The notes: generated from the sequence alone by a model not told the origin. DNA of 64,000 bases from Streptomyces qinzhouensis (GCF_007856155.1 NZ_CP042266.1:6572001-6636000); one strand, 5' to 3'; numbered from the stretch's first letter, positions 17,493 to 27,761 are shown. A program made the numbers and translations.

Positions 17493-19016
17493 ATGGCACC
17501 AGAACCGCCCTTGCTCACCATGTCCGGCATCACCAAGTCGTTCCCCGGGGTCCGCGCGCTCGACGGCGTGGACCTGGAGGTCGCGGCCGGTGAGGTCCAC
17601 TGCCTCCTCGGCCAGAACGGCGCCGGCAAGTCCACCCTGATCAAAGTGCTCGCCGGGGCCCACCAGCCCGACGAAGGCACCATCACCTGGCGCGGCGAAC
17701 CCGTCGCCCTGCGCTCGCCGATCGCCGCCATGCGCCTCGGTATCGCCACCATCTATCAGGAACTCGACCTGGTGGAGGGCCTGTCGGTGGCCGAGAACGT
17801 CCATCTCGGACACGAGCCCACCACCGCCGGATTCATCGTCCGGGCCGCCGCCGCCCGGTCGGCCACCACCGCGCTGCTGCGCCGGCTCGGCCATCCGGAG
17901 ATCGACCCGGCCCGCCCGGTCGGCGCCCTCTCCGCCGCCCAGCAGCAGATCGTCTCCATGGCCCGGGCGCTCTCCCACGACGTACGGCTGATCGTGATGG
18001 ACGAGCCGTCCGCCGCCCTCGACCCGGACGAGGTCGACAATCTCTTCCGGATCGTCGCCGATCTGACCGCCGACGGTGTCGCCGTCGTCTACATCTCGCA
18101 CCGGCTGGAGGAGATCCGCCGGATCGGCGACCGGGTCACCGTCCTCAAGGACGGCCGGGCCGTGGCCCGCGCTCTGCCCGCCGAATCGACCCCCACGAAC
18201 GAGGTCGTCGCCCTGATGACCGGCCGGAAGGTCGAGTACGTCTTCCCCGAGCGGCCCGCCGCCCCCGCCCCGGCGACCGCCGAACCCGTCCTGCGGGTGG
18301 AAGGCCTGGCCCGCGCGGGCGAGTTCGCCCCCGTCGATCTGGAACTCCGCCCCGGGGAGATCGTCGGCCTCGCCGGGCTCGTCGGCTCCGGCCGCTCCGA
18401 GATCCTGGAGACCATCTACGGCGCCCGCCGCCCCGACTCCGGCCGGGTCCTGGTCGAAGGCCGCCCGCTGCGCCCCGGCAGCGTCCGGGCCGCGGTCGCC
18501 GCCGGTATCGGGCTCGCACCCGAGGAGCGCAAGGCCCAGGGCCTGCTGCTGACCGAGTCCGTCACCCGGAACGTCTCGGTCTCCACGCTCTCCCGCTTCG
18601 CCCGTCTCGGCTGGATCGACCGGTCCGCCGAACGCGCCGCGGCCCGCGCCGCGACCCGTGAACTCTCCCTGCGCCCCGACAATCCCGACGCGGCCGTGCG
18701 CACCCTCTCCGGCGGCAACCAGCAGAAGGCGGTCCTCGCCCGCTGGCTGCTGCGCGGCTGCAAGGTGCTGCTGCTCGACGAGCCCACCCGGGGCGTGGAC
18801 GTCGGGGCCCGGGCCGAGCTGTACGCCGTGATCCGGCGGCTCGCCGACGAGGGACTGGCCGTACTCCTCGTCTCCAGTGAGGTGCCCGAGGTACTGGGCC
18901 TCGCCGACCGGGTGCTGGTGCTGCGCGAAGGCAGCGTCGTGCATACGGCCGACGCCCGTGACCTCGACGAGCACCGCGTCCTCGACCTTGTGATGGAAGG
19001 GAACCCGACGGCATGA
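17493..19016 (+). CDS. Sugar ABC transporter ATP-binding protein (tandem ABC domains)
   Basis: 507 residues, the normal length for RbsA/MglA-type ATPases with two ABC domains. The first domain has Walker A GQNGAGKST near residue 44, a degenerate signature LSAAQQQ and Walker B VMDEPSAALD. The second has the usual degenerate Walker A (GLVGSGRSE), signature LSGGNQQK and Walker B LLLDEPTRGVD. It would power import of a monosaccharide or related compound. Start ATG at 17493 with AGGGGA 6 bases upstream; upstream in-frame sequence is low-complexity and was rejected. The stop overlaps the permease start (ATGA), so they are translationally coupled. Confidence 0.93.
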   Translation: MAPEPPLLTMSGITKSFPGVRALDGVDLEVAAGEVHCLLGQNGAGKSTLIKVLAGAHQPDEGTITWRGEPVALRSPIAAMRLGIATIYQELDLVEGLSVAENVHLGHEPTTAGFIVRAAAARSATTALLRRLGHPEIDPARPVGALSAAQQQIVSMARALSHDVRLIVMDEPSAALDPDEVDNLFRIVADLTADGVAVVYISHRLEEIRRIGDRVTVLKDGRAVARALPAESTPTNEVVALMTGRKVEYVFPERPAAPAPATAEPVLRVEGLARAGEFAPVDLELRPGEIVGLAGLVGSGRSEILETIYGARRPDSGRVLVEGRPLRPGSVRAAVAAGIGLAPEERKAQGLLLTESVTRNVSVSTLSRFARLGWIDRSAERAAARAATRELSLRPDNPDAAVRTLSGGNQQKAVLARWLLRGCKVLLLDEPTRGVDVGARAELYAVIRRLADEGLAVLLVSSEVPEVLGLADRVLVLREGSVVHTADARDLDEHRVLDLVMEGNPTA

Positions 19017-20053
19017 CGCAGCCCGCATCCGCGGCGCGCCAGGACGCGCCGAACCTGGTGAAGACACCGCCGCAACAGGAACCGAAGGGGTCGGGACCCG
19101 CCTTCGGGCTCCGGCTCGACCTCCGCAATCTGTCCCTGCTCGGGGTGCTCGCCGCCCTCATCGTGGTCGGCGGCTTCACCAAGCCGGACGAGTTCCTCGC
19201 CATCAGCAATCTCCAACTGGTGCTGACCCAGGCTTCGATCATCGGGGTCGTCACCGTCGGCATGACCTTCGTCATCACCAGCGGCGGCATCGATCTGTCG
19301 GTCGGGGCGATGGTGGCCCTGGCGTCCGTCTGGGCGACGACCCTGGCCACCCAGGAGTACGGCTTCGCGGGCATCCTCTTCACCGCGATCGTCGTCGGGG
19401 TCGGCTGCGGCCTGGTGAACGGGGTGCTGATCGCCTACGGCGGTCTCGTCCCCTTCATCGCGACCATCGCGATGCTCGCCTCCGCCCGCGGTCTCGCCCT
19501 CCAGATCACCGACGGCAAGACCCAGATCGTGACCGTCGACTCCGTACTCGACCTCGGCGTGAAGGACGCCTATGTGCTGGGCATCCCGCCGCTGGTGCTG
19601 ATCTTCGCCGCGGTGGTCGTCATCGGCTGGCTGGTGCTCAACCGCACCACCTTCGGCCGTCGCACCTTCGCCGTCGGCGGCAACCCGGAGGCGGCCCGGC
19701 TCGCCGGGATCGACGTCCGCCGCCAGCGCCTCTACCTCTACGTCCTGTCCGGACTCTGCTGCGGTATCGCCGCCTTCATGCTGATCGTGCTCGCCGGCTC
19801 CGGCCAGAACACCAACGGCAACCTGTACGAGCTGGACGCGATCGCCGCGGCCATCATCGGCGGCACCCTGCTCAGCGGCGGCCGAGGCACCGTCGTCGGC
19901 TCCGTCCTCGGTGTCCTGATCTTCACCACGATCACCAATATCTTCGCCCTCAACAACCTGGAGACGGCCGTCCAGCAGATCGCCAAGGGCGCGATCATCG
20001 TCGTCGCGGTGCTGGTGCAGCACCACACGCTCCGCCGCCGCGGCCAGACCTGA
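19013..20053 (+). CDS. Sugar ABC transporter permease (ribose/xylose type)
   Basis: 346 residues. After a polar N-terminus of about 35 residues there are eight to ten hydrophobic segments. Family motifs of the RbsC-like permeases are present: TVGMTFVITSGGIDLSVGAMVAL, VNGVLIAYGGLVPFIATIAML, RTTFGRRTFAVGGNPEAARLAGI and GGTLLSGGRGTVVGS. It forms the membrane channel for the ATPase encoded by the overlapping upstream gene and the lipoprotein downstream. Confidence 0.94.
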   Translation: MTQPASAARQDAPNLVKTPPQQEPKGSGPAFGLRLDLRNLSLLGVLAALIVVGGFTKPDEFLAISNLQLVLTQASIIGVVTVGMTFVITSGGIDLSVGAMVALASVWATTLATQEYGFAGILFTAIVVGVGCGLVNGVLIAYGGLVPFIATIAMLASARGLALQITDGKTQIVTVDSVLDLGVKDAYVLGIPPLVLIFAAVVVIGWLVLNRTTFGRRTFAVGGNPEAARLAGIDVRRQRLYLYVLSGLCCGIAAFMLIVLAGSGQNTNGNLYELDAIAAAIIGGTLLSGGRGTVVGSVLGVLIFTTITNIFALNNLETAVQQIAKGAIIVVAVLVQHHTLRRRGQT

Positions 20054-20183
20054 CCGGCCCGCCACCACCACCGCCACCGCCGGCGTCAACCGGCGTCACC
20101 GCATCAGGCAGTCACCCCACCCGCTCACTCACCCATCCACCCTCACCCATCCACCCTCATCCGAGCCGAAGGGCCCGATCGTC

Positions 20184-21233
20184 ATGCCCGAATTCTCAGC
20201 ACCCTCCCGCAGAGGAATCCTCTTCGGAACCGCGGCCGTCTCCGCCGGCGCCCTGATCACCGGCTGTACCAGCAACGAGCCCGAGAAGAAGGACTCGGCC
20301 GCCCCCGCCAACGCCCCGGTCGCCGACGGCGCCCCCGGGAAGGCCGTCACCATCGGCTTCGCCGGGCCGCAGGCCGACCACGGCTGGCTCAACGCCATCA
20401 ACGACAACGCCAAGCAGCGGGCGAAGAAGTACTCGGACGTCACCCTGGAGATCACCGAGGGGTCCAATGACACCGCCGCCCAGATCGGCCAGGTGCAGAC
20501 CCTGATCAACAAGAAGGTCGACGTCCTCGTCATCCTCCCCGCCGACGGCAAGGCGCTGACCCAGGTCGGCCTCCAGGCCATGAAGGCCGGCATCCCGGTG
20601 ATCAACCTGGACCGGATCTTCGCCTCGCCGCAGGCCTACCGCTGCTGGATCGGCGGCGACAACTACGGCATGGGCCTGAACGCCGGGAACTACATCGGCG
20701 AACAGCTCAAGGACAAGCCCGACGCCAAGGTGGTCGAGCTGGCCGGGGTGGACAACCTCGAACTCACCAAACAGCGCACCCAGGGCTTCGACGACGCCCT
20801 CAAGAACTACCCCAACATCAGGAAGGTCGCCCGCCAGGCCGCCGACTTCACCGTCGAGTCCGGCCAGGCCAAGATGGCCCAGCTGCTCCAGGCCCAGTCG
20901 GACTTCGACGCCCTCTGGAACCACGACGACGACCAGGGCGTCGGTGCCCTGCGCGCCATCGCCCAGGCCGGCCGCAAGGACTTCATCATGGTCGGCGGAG
21001 CCGGGGCCAAGTCCGCCATGGACGCCATCAAGGCCGACAACAGCGTGCTGAAGGCGACCGTGCTCTATCCGCCGACGATGGCCGCTTCCGCCATCGACAT
21101 CGCGCGCGCCGTCGCCCAGGGCAAGGGGGTGGGCGGCATGGCCGAGATGGAGATCCCCGCTTCGATCACCCTCTACTCGGCCGTCGTCACCAAGGACAAC
21201 GTCGCCCAGTACCTGCCCACGGGCTTCATCTGA
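20184..21233 (+). CDS. Sugar ABC transporter substrate-binding lipoprotein (Tat signal)
   Basis: 349 residues. The N-terminus has a twin-arginine motif (SRRGILFG, Arg9-Arg10) and a lipobox ending at Cys28 (LITGC), so it is probably exported folded and lipid-anchored outside. The body is a periplasmic-binding-protein-like domain: VTIGFAGPQADHGWLNAI, QVQTLINKKVDVLVILP, GIPVINLDRIF, LWNHDDDQGVGALRAI. It would capture the sugar for the adjacent transporter. The 130-base gap after the permease contains two copies of acccatccaccctc. Confidence 0.92.
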   Translation: MPEFSAPSRRGILFGTAAVSAGALITGCTSNEPEKKDSAAPANAPVADGAPGKAVTIGFAGPQADHGWLNAINDNAKQRAKKYSDVTLEITEGSNDTAAQIGQVQTLINKKVDVLVILPADGKALTQVGLQAMKAGIPVINLDRIFASPQAYRCWIGGDNYGMGLNAGNYIGEQLKDKPDAKVVELAGVDNLELTKQRTQGFDDALKNYPNIRKVARQAADFTVESGQAKMAQLLQAQSDFDALWNHDDDQGVGALRAIAQAGRKDFIMVGGAGAKSAMDAIKADNSVLKATVLYPPTMAASAIDIARAVAQGKGVGGMAEMEIPASITLYSAVVTKDNVAQYLPTGFI

Positions 21234-21280
21234 CCGGCGCGCCCGCCCCCCACCGAGCAGACCGACGAGGAGGATTCCGC

Positions 21281-22483
21281 ATGGCACAGCAGGAAAGTGA
21301 GGCCGCAGCGCCGACGCTCGGCGTCGGCATGGTCGGATACGCGTTCATGGGCGCCGCCCACTCCCAGGGGTGGCGCAATGTGAGCCGCGTTTTCGATCTG
21401 CCGGTCCGGCCGGTGCTCGCCGCGATCGCCGGCCGCGATCCGTCAGCGGTGCAGGCCGCGGCGGACCGGCACGGCTGGGCCGCGGCGGAGACCGACTGGC
21501 GCGACCTCATCGCCCGGGACGACGTACAGCTCGTCGACATCTGCACCCCGGGCGACTCCCATGCGGAGATCGCGATCGCCGCCCTGGCGGCGGGCAAACA
21601 TGTGCTCTGCGAGAAGCCGCTGGCGAACTCGGTGACGGAGGCGGCGGCCATGGCGGCGGCGGCGGAGGCGGCCGCCGCCCGTGGCCAGCTGGCCATGGTG
21701 GGCTTCAACTACCGCCGTGTCCCCGCCGTCGCCTACGCCCGGCAACTGATCGCCGCCGGGCGGCTCGGCGCCCTGCGCCATCTGCGCTTCACCTATCTCC
21801 AGGACTGGCTGGTCGACCCGGAGTTCCCGCTGACCTGGCGGCTGCGGAAGGAGCACGCGGGCTCCGGCGCGCTCGGCGATCTGGGCGCCCATATCGTCGA
21901 CCTCGCCCAGTATCTGGCGGGGGAGCGGCTGCTCGGGGTCTCGGCACTGGCGCAGACCTTCGTCACGGAACGCCCCCTGCTCGAGGGTGCGTCCGCCGGG
22001 CTCGCGGACGGCGGGCCCGGCGACGGGCACCGGCCCCGGGGCCGGGTGACGGTCGACGACGCGGCCCTGTTCAACGGGCGGCTGCCCTCGGGGGCGCTGG
22101 CCTCCTTCGAGGCGACCCGGATGGCCGCGGGCCGCAAGAACGCCCTGCGGTTCGAGATCAACGGTGAACTCGGCTCCCTCGCCTTCGATCTCGAACGGCT
22201 CAACGAACTCTCCTTCCACGATCACACCGAGCCCGCGTCGTCCTCCGGTTTCAAGCGGATCCTGGTCACCGAGGCCGACCATCCCTATCTGGCGGCCTGG
22301 TGGCCGCCGGGCCATGCCCTCGGCTACGAGCACACCTTCACCCACCAGGCCCGGGACCTGGTCGAGGCGCTGGCGACCGGCGCCCCCGCCTCGCCGTCCT
22401 TCGCCGACGGGCTCCAGGTGCAGCGGGTGCTTTCGGCCGTCGAGCAGAGCGCGGCACACGACGCTGTCTACACCCCCGTGTAA
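21281..22483 (+). CDS. Gfo/Idh/MocA-family oxidoreductase
   Basis: 400 residues. The NAD(P)-binding start is [17 protein letters not shown], and the conserved EKPLANS motif (Lys catalytic) is near residue 108. The C-terminal half fits the alpha/beta domain ([32 protein letters not shown] with the catalytic-type Asp/His). Such enzymes oxidise sugars or inositols, often to 3-keto sugars. It starts 48 bases after the binding protein with AGGAGG upstream, and is followed by a TIM-barrel isomerase, consistent with catabolism of the imported compound. Confidence 0.92.
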   Translation: MAQQESEAAAPTLGVGMVGYAFMGAAHSQGWRNVSRVFDLPVRPVLAAIAGRDPSAVQAAADRHGWAAAETDWRDLIARDDVQLVDICTPGDSHAEIAIAALAAGKHVLCEKPLANSVTEAAAMAAAAEAAAARGQLAMVGFNYRRVPAVAYARQLIAAGRLGALRHLRFTYLQDWLVDPEFPLTWRLRKEHAGSGALGDLGAHIVDLAQYLAGERLLGVSALAQTFVTERPLLEGASAGLADGGPGDGHRPRGRVTVDDAALFNGRLPSGALASFEATRMAAGRKNALRFEINGELGSLAFDLERLNELSFHDHTEPASSSGFKRILVTEADHPYLAAWWPPGHALGYEHTFTHQARDLVEALATGAPASPSFADGLQVQRVLSAVEQSAAHDAVYTPV

Positions 22484-22652
22484 ACGGCAACCCTTTGGGT
22501 GTAGGCGGCACGAAAATTCAGGGCCCCGACTTCAGGGCTCCCCGGCTTCAGGACCTCCCGGCTCCAGGACCCCCGACCCCCGACCTCGATCACCGACCCC
22601 GACCCCCGACCCCCGCTCGCGGACCAGGACAGGAAAGGTCAGGAGACACGCC

Positions 22653-23657
22653 ATGCCACGTCCGTTCACGCTCTTCACCGGCCAGTGGGCCGATCTGCCG
22701 CTGGAGGAGGTGTGCCGGCACGCCCGCGACTTCGGCTACGACGGCCTTGAGCTCGCCTGCTGGGGCGACCACTTCGAGGTGGACAAGGCACTGTCCGACC
22801 CCGCGTACCTCGACGGGCGGCACGCCCTGCTCGACAAGTACGGCCTCAAGTGCTGGGCGATCTCGAACCATCTGGTCGGGCAGGCCGTCTGCGACCATCC
22901 CATCGACGAACGTCACCGCGCCATCGTGCCCGCCCGGATCTGGGCCGACGGCGATCCCGAGGGGGTACGGCGGCGGGCGGCGGCCGAGCTGAAGGACACC
23001 GCCCGGGCCGCGGCCGCCTTCGGCGTCGACACCGTCATCGGCTTCACCGGCTCGTCGATCTGGTACCTCAACGCGATGTTCCCGCCGGCCCCGGAGTCGA
23101 TGATCGACCGGGGGTACGAGGACTTCGCCGAACGCTGGAACCCGATTCTCGACGTTTTCGACGCGGAGGGCGTCCGCTTCGCCCATGAGGTGCACCCCAG
23201 CGAGATCGCCTACGACTACTGGACGACGCGGCGCGCGCTCGACGCGGTGGACCACCGCCCCGCCTTCGGGCTCAACTTCGACCCCAGCCACTTCGTGTGG
23301 CAGGACCTGGACCCGGTCGGCTTCCTCTACGACTTCCGGGACCGGATCTACCACGTCGACTGCAAGGACGCCCGTAAACGGCTCGACGGCCGCAACGGCC
23401 GGCTCGGCTCCCATCTGCCCTGGGGCGACCCCCGGCGCGGCTGGGACTTCGTCTCGGCCGGACACGGCGACGTGCCGTGGGAGGACGTCTTCCGGATGCT
23501 CCGGTCGATCGGTTACGACGGCCCGATCTCGGTGGAGTGGGAGGACGCCGGCATGGACCGGCTGACCGGCGCGCCGCAAGCGCTTGCCACGCTGAAGCGG
23601 TACGACTTCGAGCCTCCCGCCGCCTCCTTCGACGCGGCCTTCGGCAGCGGCGACTGA
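22653..23657 (+). CDS. Sugar phosphate isomerase/epimerase (TIM barrel)
   Basis: 334 residues from the ATG at 22653, which has AGGAGA upstream. It belongs to the AP endonuclease 2/xylose-isomerase-like barrel: [31 protein letters not shown] at the start, metal-binding segments [23 protein letters not shown] and ISVEWED (Glu/Asp/His/Glu ligands). These enzymes isomerise or epimerise sugars or keto-sugars, and the pairing with the preceding Gfo/Idh/MocA dehydrogenase is common. A strong hairpin terminator follows 40 bases after the stop, ending the transporter operon. Confidence 0.92.
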   Translation: MPRPFTLFTGQWADLPLEEVCRHARDFGYDGLELACWGDHFEVDKALSDPAYLDGRHALLDKYGLKCWAISNHLVGQAVCDHPIDERHRAIVPARIWADGDPEGVRRRAAAELKDTARAAAAFGVDTVIGFTGSSIWYLNAMFPPAPESMIDRGYEDFAERWNPILDVFDAEGVRFAHEVHPSEIAYDYWTTRRALDAVDHRPAFGLNFDPSHFVWQDLDPVGFLYDFRDRIYHVDCKDARKRLDGRNGRLGSHLPWGDPRRGWDFVSAGHGDVPWEDVFRMLRSIGYDGPISVEWEDAGMDRLTGAPQALATLKRYDFEPPAASFDAAFGSGD

Positions 23658-23697
23658 CCCTGCCGGGTCGGCAAAACCGCAGGTGAAAACAGGTCAA

Positions 23698-23734
23698 CCG
23701 GACCGGTGGCGATCGTCGCCACCGGGCGGTCCGG
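23698..23734. terminator. Hairpin terminator of the sugar-transport operon
   Basis: CCGGACC and GGTGGCGA pair with TCGCCACC and GGTCCGG around a tcg loop, with a four-base bulge (23724-23727). It lies 40 bases after the isomerase stop. Confidence 0.75.
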
Positions 23735-23780
23735 CCTGCTCTCGCCCCCCTTTGTCCCCTCGCGGGAGAAAGTTCAAGTT

Positions 23781-23816
23781 CCTTGCCGCACAAGGGCTTT
23801 CCGTTCGGGACGAACG
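23781..23816. promoter_or_regulatory. Paired small dyads upstream of the large ThuA/DUF1080 protein
   Basis: CCTTG-5-CAAGG (23781-23795) is followed by CGTTC-5-GAACG (23802-23816). The stretch before them (AAGTTCAAGTTCC, 23770-23782) shares the AAGTTC element with the dyad upstream of the ROK regulator at 15732. This suggests, without proof, common control. Confidence 0.4.
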
Positions 23817-23933
23817 CGTCTACCGTCCCAGATGTGTTCAGCCCCTAGGTGGTCCCCGGTGTGACGGCGCACTCCGGTTCCCCCGCCGCTACGGTGTCCC
23901 GCCCGTTCGACCGGTCCCTACCGGAGGAGATTC

Positions 23934-26900
23934 GTGCACCCGAACCGAAGCAGACCACGAGCGCGCAGAGCCCTCGCGCTTCTGACCGGCGCCCTGCTCG
24001 CCGCCACCTCGTTCACCGTCGGAGCCCCGCAGCTCGCCGCCGCGGCCGGACCCGCCCAGGCCCGGCAGCCGGCCGCGGCGGCGGAGCCGGCCGCCGACTC
24101 CTTCCAGCAGATCACCCTCGCCAAGGGCGCCGCCGAAACCGGTGAGCCGATGTCCATGGCGGTCCTGCCGGACCGCAGCGTGCTGCACACCTCCCGCAAC
24201 GGTGAGCTGCGGATGACCGACTTCACCGGCGCCACCCGGATCGTCGGCAAGATCCCGGTCTACTCGCACGACGAGGAGGGCCTCCAGGGCATCGGCCTGG
24301 ACCCGAAGTTCGCCCAGAACCGTTTCGTCTATCTCTACTACGCACCCCCGATGAACACGCCCGCGGGCGACGCCCCCAACGAGGGCACCGCGGAGGAGTT
24401 CGCCAAGTGGGAGGGCGTCAACCGGCTCTCCCGGTTCGTCCTCAAGACGGACGGCACCCTCGACAACACCAGCGAGAAGAAGATCCTCGACGTCCCCGCC
24501 ACCCGCGGCATCTGCTGCCATGTCGGCGGTGACATCGACTTCGACGCACAGGGCAATCTCTATCTGTCGACCGGCGACGACTCCAACCCCTTCGCCTCCG
24601 ACGGCTACAGCCCGATCGACGACCGGCCGGGCCGCAACCCCGCCTACGACGCCCGCCGCACCTCGGGCAACACCAACGACCTGCGCGGCAAGCTGCTGCG
24701 CATCAAGGTCAACGACGACGGCTCGTACGCGGTCCCCGAGGGCAACCTCTTCGCGCCCGGAACCCCGAAGACCCGTCCCGAGATCTACGCGATGGGCTTC
24801 CGGAACCCGTTCCGGTTCAGCGTCGACCAGAAGACCGGAACGGCGTACGTCGGCGACTACGGGCCCGACGCGGCCAACGCCGACCCCAAGCGCGGACCCG
24901 CCGGAGCCGTCGGCTTCTTCAAGGTCGACAAGCCCGGCAACTTCGGCTGGCCGTACTGCAACACCTTCAAGCAGCCGTACGTCGACTGGGACTTCGCCAC
25001 CAAGCAGCCCGGCGCGGCCTTCAACTGTGACGCGCCGAAGAACGAGTCGCCGTACAACACCGGACTCGTCGACCTGCCGCCCGCGCAGAAGGCGTGGATA
25101 CCCTACGACGGCGGCTCGGTTCCCGAGTTCGGCACCGGCGGCGAGTCCCCGATGGGCGGCCCCGTCTACCGCTACGACCCGGACAACCCGTCCCCGGTGA
25201 AGTTCCCCGAGGCGTACGACGGCGACTACTTCGCCGGCGAGTTCGGCCGCCGCTGGATCAAGCGTGTCGAGCAGAATGCCGACGGCTCCGTCGCCAAGAT
25301 CAACCCCTTCCCCTGGACCGGCACCCAGGTGATGGACATGCAGTTCGGTCCCGACGGCGCGCTGTACGTCCTCGACTACGGCACCGCCTGGTTCGGCGGC
25401 AACGAGCACTCCGCGCTCTACCGCATCGAGAACGCCACCGGCGGCCGCTCGCCCTCGGCGGAGGCCAAGGCCAACCGCACCTCCGGCAAGGCCCCGCTGA
25501 AGGTCGCCTTCTCCTCGGAGGGCACCACCGACCCCGACGGCGACGCCCTCACCTACGCCTGGAACTTCGGCGACGGCGGCACCTCCACCGACCCGAACCC
25601 CACGCACACCTACCGCAAGAACGGCACCTACACCGCCACCCTCACCGTGAAGGACCCCACCGGCCGCATCGGCGGTGCCAGTGTGCGGGTCGTGGTCGGC
25701 AACACCGCCCCCAAGGTGGTCCTGGAGGCGCCCGCCGACGGAGCCCTGTTCTCCTTCGGCGACGAGCTGCCCTTCAAGGTGAAGGTCACCGACCCCGAGG
25801 ACCAGGCCGCGGGCGGCGTCGACTGCTCCAAGGTCACCGTCAGCTACTTCCTCGGCCATGACAGCCACGCCCACAAGCTGACCAGCGTCAACGGCTGCTC
25901 CGGCACCATCAAGACGCCCGGCGACGGCGGCCACGACCCCAACGCCAATATCTACGGTGTCCTCGTCGCCGAATACACCGACCAGGGCGGCGGCGGCCAG
26001 GAGGCGCTGAGCGCCAAGGACGAGCTCCAGCTCCAGCCCCGCCACCGGCAGGCCGAGCACTTCAGCGCCCAGTCCGGCATCCGTACCTACGACAAGCCCG
26101 CCGCCAACGGCGGAAAGACCGTCGGGGACATCGACAACGACGACTGGATCTCCTTCAAGCCCTACAGCCTCGCCGGGTCCACCAAGCTCACCGCCCGGAT
26201 CTCCTCCGGCGGCGCGGGCGGCTTCCTCGAGGTCCGTACCGGCTCCCCGACGGGCAAGATCCTCGGCTCCGGGCCGATCCCGGTGACCGGCGGCTGGGAG
26301 GTCTTCCAGGACGTCGACATCCCGCTGCGGGCCGTCCCGAAGAAGTCCACCGAACTGTTCCTCGTCTTCAAGGGCGGCGCCGGAGCGCTCTACGACCTCG
26401 ACGACTTCACCCTCTCGAACTCCCCGCCGGACCGTACCGCCAAGCGCGTGCTGGTCTTCACCAAGACGGCCGGCTTCCGGCACGACTCCGTCGCCGCCGG
26501 AACCGCCGCCCTGAAGGAGCTCGGCAAGGGCAGCAACATCACCGTCGACTCCACCGAGTCCGCGGCCCAGTTCACCACCAGCAACCTCGCCCGCTACGAC
26601 GCCGTCGTCTTCCTCTCCACCACCGGTGACGTCCTCAACGCCGAACAGCAGCAGGCGTTCGAGAACTTCATCCGCACCGGCGGCGGCTACATGGGTGTCC
26701 ACGCGGCCGCCGACACCGAGTACGACTGGCCGTTCTACGGCGAACTCGTCGGCGCGTACTTCTCCGGCCACCCCCAGATCCAGTCCGCGACCGTCCGGGT
26801 CGAGGACCGCACCCACCCGGCGACCAAGCATCTCGACGCGGAGTGGAACCGGACCGACGAGTGGTACAACTACCGCGCCAACCCGCGTGACAACGTCCGT

Positions 26901-27662
26901 GTCCTCGCCACTCTCGACGAGACCACCTTCCAGGGCGGCACGATGAAGGGCGATCACCCGATCGCCTGGTGCCAGACCTACGAGGGCGGCCGCTCCTTCT
27001 ACACCGGCGGCGGCCACACCAAGGAGTCGTACACCGAACCCGCCTTCCGTGAGCACCTCCTCGGCGGACTGCGCACCGTCGCCGGGCAGGTCAAGGCCGA
27101 CTGCAAGCCGCAGCAGGGCGAGCGGTCGATCTTCAACGGCAAGACCCTCGACGGCTGGAAGCAGGCCGGACCGGGCAAGTTCGCCGTCACCGGCGGCGAG
27201 CTGCGCTCCGAGGGCGGCATGGGCCTGCTCTGGTACCAGGCCAAGGAGCTGTCCTCCTACTCCCTGAAGCTCGACTGGAAGCTCACGGGCGACGACAACT
27301 CCGGGATCTTCGTGGGCTTCCCCGCCTCCGACGACCCCTGGTCGGCCGTGAACAAGGGCTATGAGATCCAGATCGACGCCACCGACGTCCCGGCGCGGAC
27401 GACCGGCTCGGTCTACGGCTTCAAGTCCGCCGACCTCAAGGCCAGGGACCGGGTGCTGCGGCCGCCCGGCCAGTGGAACAACTACGAGATCAAGGTCCAG
27501 GGCGAGCGGATCCAGATCTTCCTCAACGGCGCGAAGATCAACGACTTCACCAACAAGGACCCGAACCGCAGCCTGAAGGACGGCTACATCGGGCTCCAGA
27601 ACCACGGCCCGCAGGACAAGGTGTCCTTCCGGAACATCACCCTCAAGGAGCTGTCCTCGTAG
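23934..27662 (+). CDS. Secreted multidomain sugar-acting protein: PQQ sugar dehydrogenase-like, PKD, CBM, ThuA, DUF1080
   Basis: 1242 residues from a GTG at 23934 with GGAGGAG upstream. A signal peptide covers about residues 1-40. Domains in order: a soluble glucose/sorbosone dehydrogenase-like beta-propeller (about 60-500; LQGIGLDPKF, GDDSNPFAS, GFRNPFRFSVD, YVGDYGPD); a PKD domain (about 513-590; DPDGDALTYAWNFGDGG); a second Ig-like stretch; a CBM6-like module (about 705-830; QAEHFSAQSG, NDDWISF); a ThuA-like amidotransferase-fold domain (about 836-1053; VLVFTKTAGFRHDS, GGGYMGVHAAADTEY); and a DUF1080/3-keto-disaccharide hydrolase domain (1062-1242; SIFNGKTLDGWK, YEIQID, LQNHG). It probably works outside the cell on polysaccharide or disaccharides; the joined ThuA and DUF1080 domains point to 3-keto sugars. 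Exact substrate unknown. Confidence 0.9.
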   Translation: MHPNRSRPRARRALALLTGALLAATSFTVGAPQLAAAAGPAQARQPAAAAEPAADSFQQITLAKGAAETGEPMSMAVLPDRSVLHTSRNGELRMTDFTGATRIVGKIPVYSHDEEGLQGIGLDPKFAQNRFVYLYYAPPMNTPAGDAPNEGTAEEFAKWEGVNRLSRFVLKTDGTLDNTSEKKILDVPATRGICCHVGGDIDFDAQGNLYLSTGDDSNPFASDGYSPIDDRPGRNPAYDARRTSGNTNDLRGKLLRIKVNDDGSYAVPEGNLFAPGTPKTRPEIYAMGFRNPFRFSVDQKTGTAYVGDYGPDAANADPKRGPAGAVGFFKVDKPGNFGWPYCNTFKQPYVDWDFATKQPGAAFNCDAPKNESPYNTGLVDLPPAQKAWIPYDGGSVPEFGTGGESPMGGPVYRYDPDNPSPVKFPEAYDGDYFAGEFGRRWIKRVEQNADGSVAKINPFPWTGTQVMDMQFGPDGALYVLDYGTAWFGGNEHSALYRIENATGGRSPSAEAKANRTSGKAPLKVAFSSEGTTDPDGDALTYAWNFGDGGTSTDPNPTHTYRKNGTYTATLTVKDPTGRIGGASVRVVVGNTAPKVVLEAPADGALFSFGDELPFKVKVTDPEDQAAGGVDCSKVTVSYFLGHDSHAHKLTSVNGCSGTIKTPGDGGHDPNANIYGVLVAEYTDQGGGGQEALSAKDELQLQPRHRQAEHFSAQSGIRTYDKPAANGGKTVGDIDNDDWISFKPYSLAGSTKLTARISSGGAGGFLEVRTGSPTGKILGSGPIPVTGGWEVFQDVDIPLRAVPKKSTELFLVFKGGAGALYDLDDFTLSNSPPDRTAKRVLVFTKTAGFRHDSVAAGTAALKELGKGSNITVDSTESAAQFTTSNLARYDAVVFLSTTGDVLNAEQQQAFENFIRTGGGYMGVHAAADTEYDWPFYGELVGAYFSGHPQIQSATVRVEDRTHPATKHLDAEWNRTDEWYNYRANPRDNVRVLATLDETTFQGGTMKGDHPIAWCQTYEGGRSFYTGGGHTKESYTEPAFREHLLGGLRTVAGQVKADCKPQQGERSIFNGKTLDGWKQAGPGKFAVTGGELRSEGGMGLLWYQAKELSSYSLKLDWKLTGDDNSGIFVGFPASDDPWSAVNKGYEIQIDATDVPARTTGSVYGFKSADLKARDRVLRPPGQWNNYEIKVQGERIQIFLNGAKINDFTNKDPNRSLKDGYIGLQNHGPQDKVSFRNITLKELSS

Positions 27663-27730
27663 GACGGCGGCCACTGAACGGCGGCGGGCGGGGAGGCGCC
27701 GTACCCCCGCCCGCCGTCCCCCACGGGGTC

Positions 27731-27761
27731 CGGGCCGTACCGGACGATCCGATACGGCCCG
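27731..27761. terminator. Hairpin terminator
   Basis: CGGGCCGTA and TACGGCCCG form a 9-bp stem with a 13-base loop, 68 bases after the stop of the multidomain gene and before the ebo-like operon. Confidence 0.6.
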
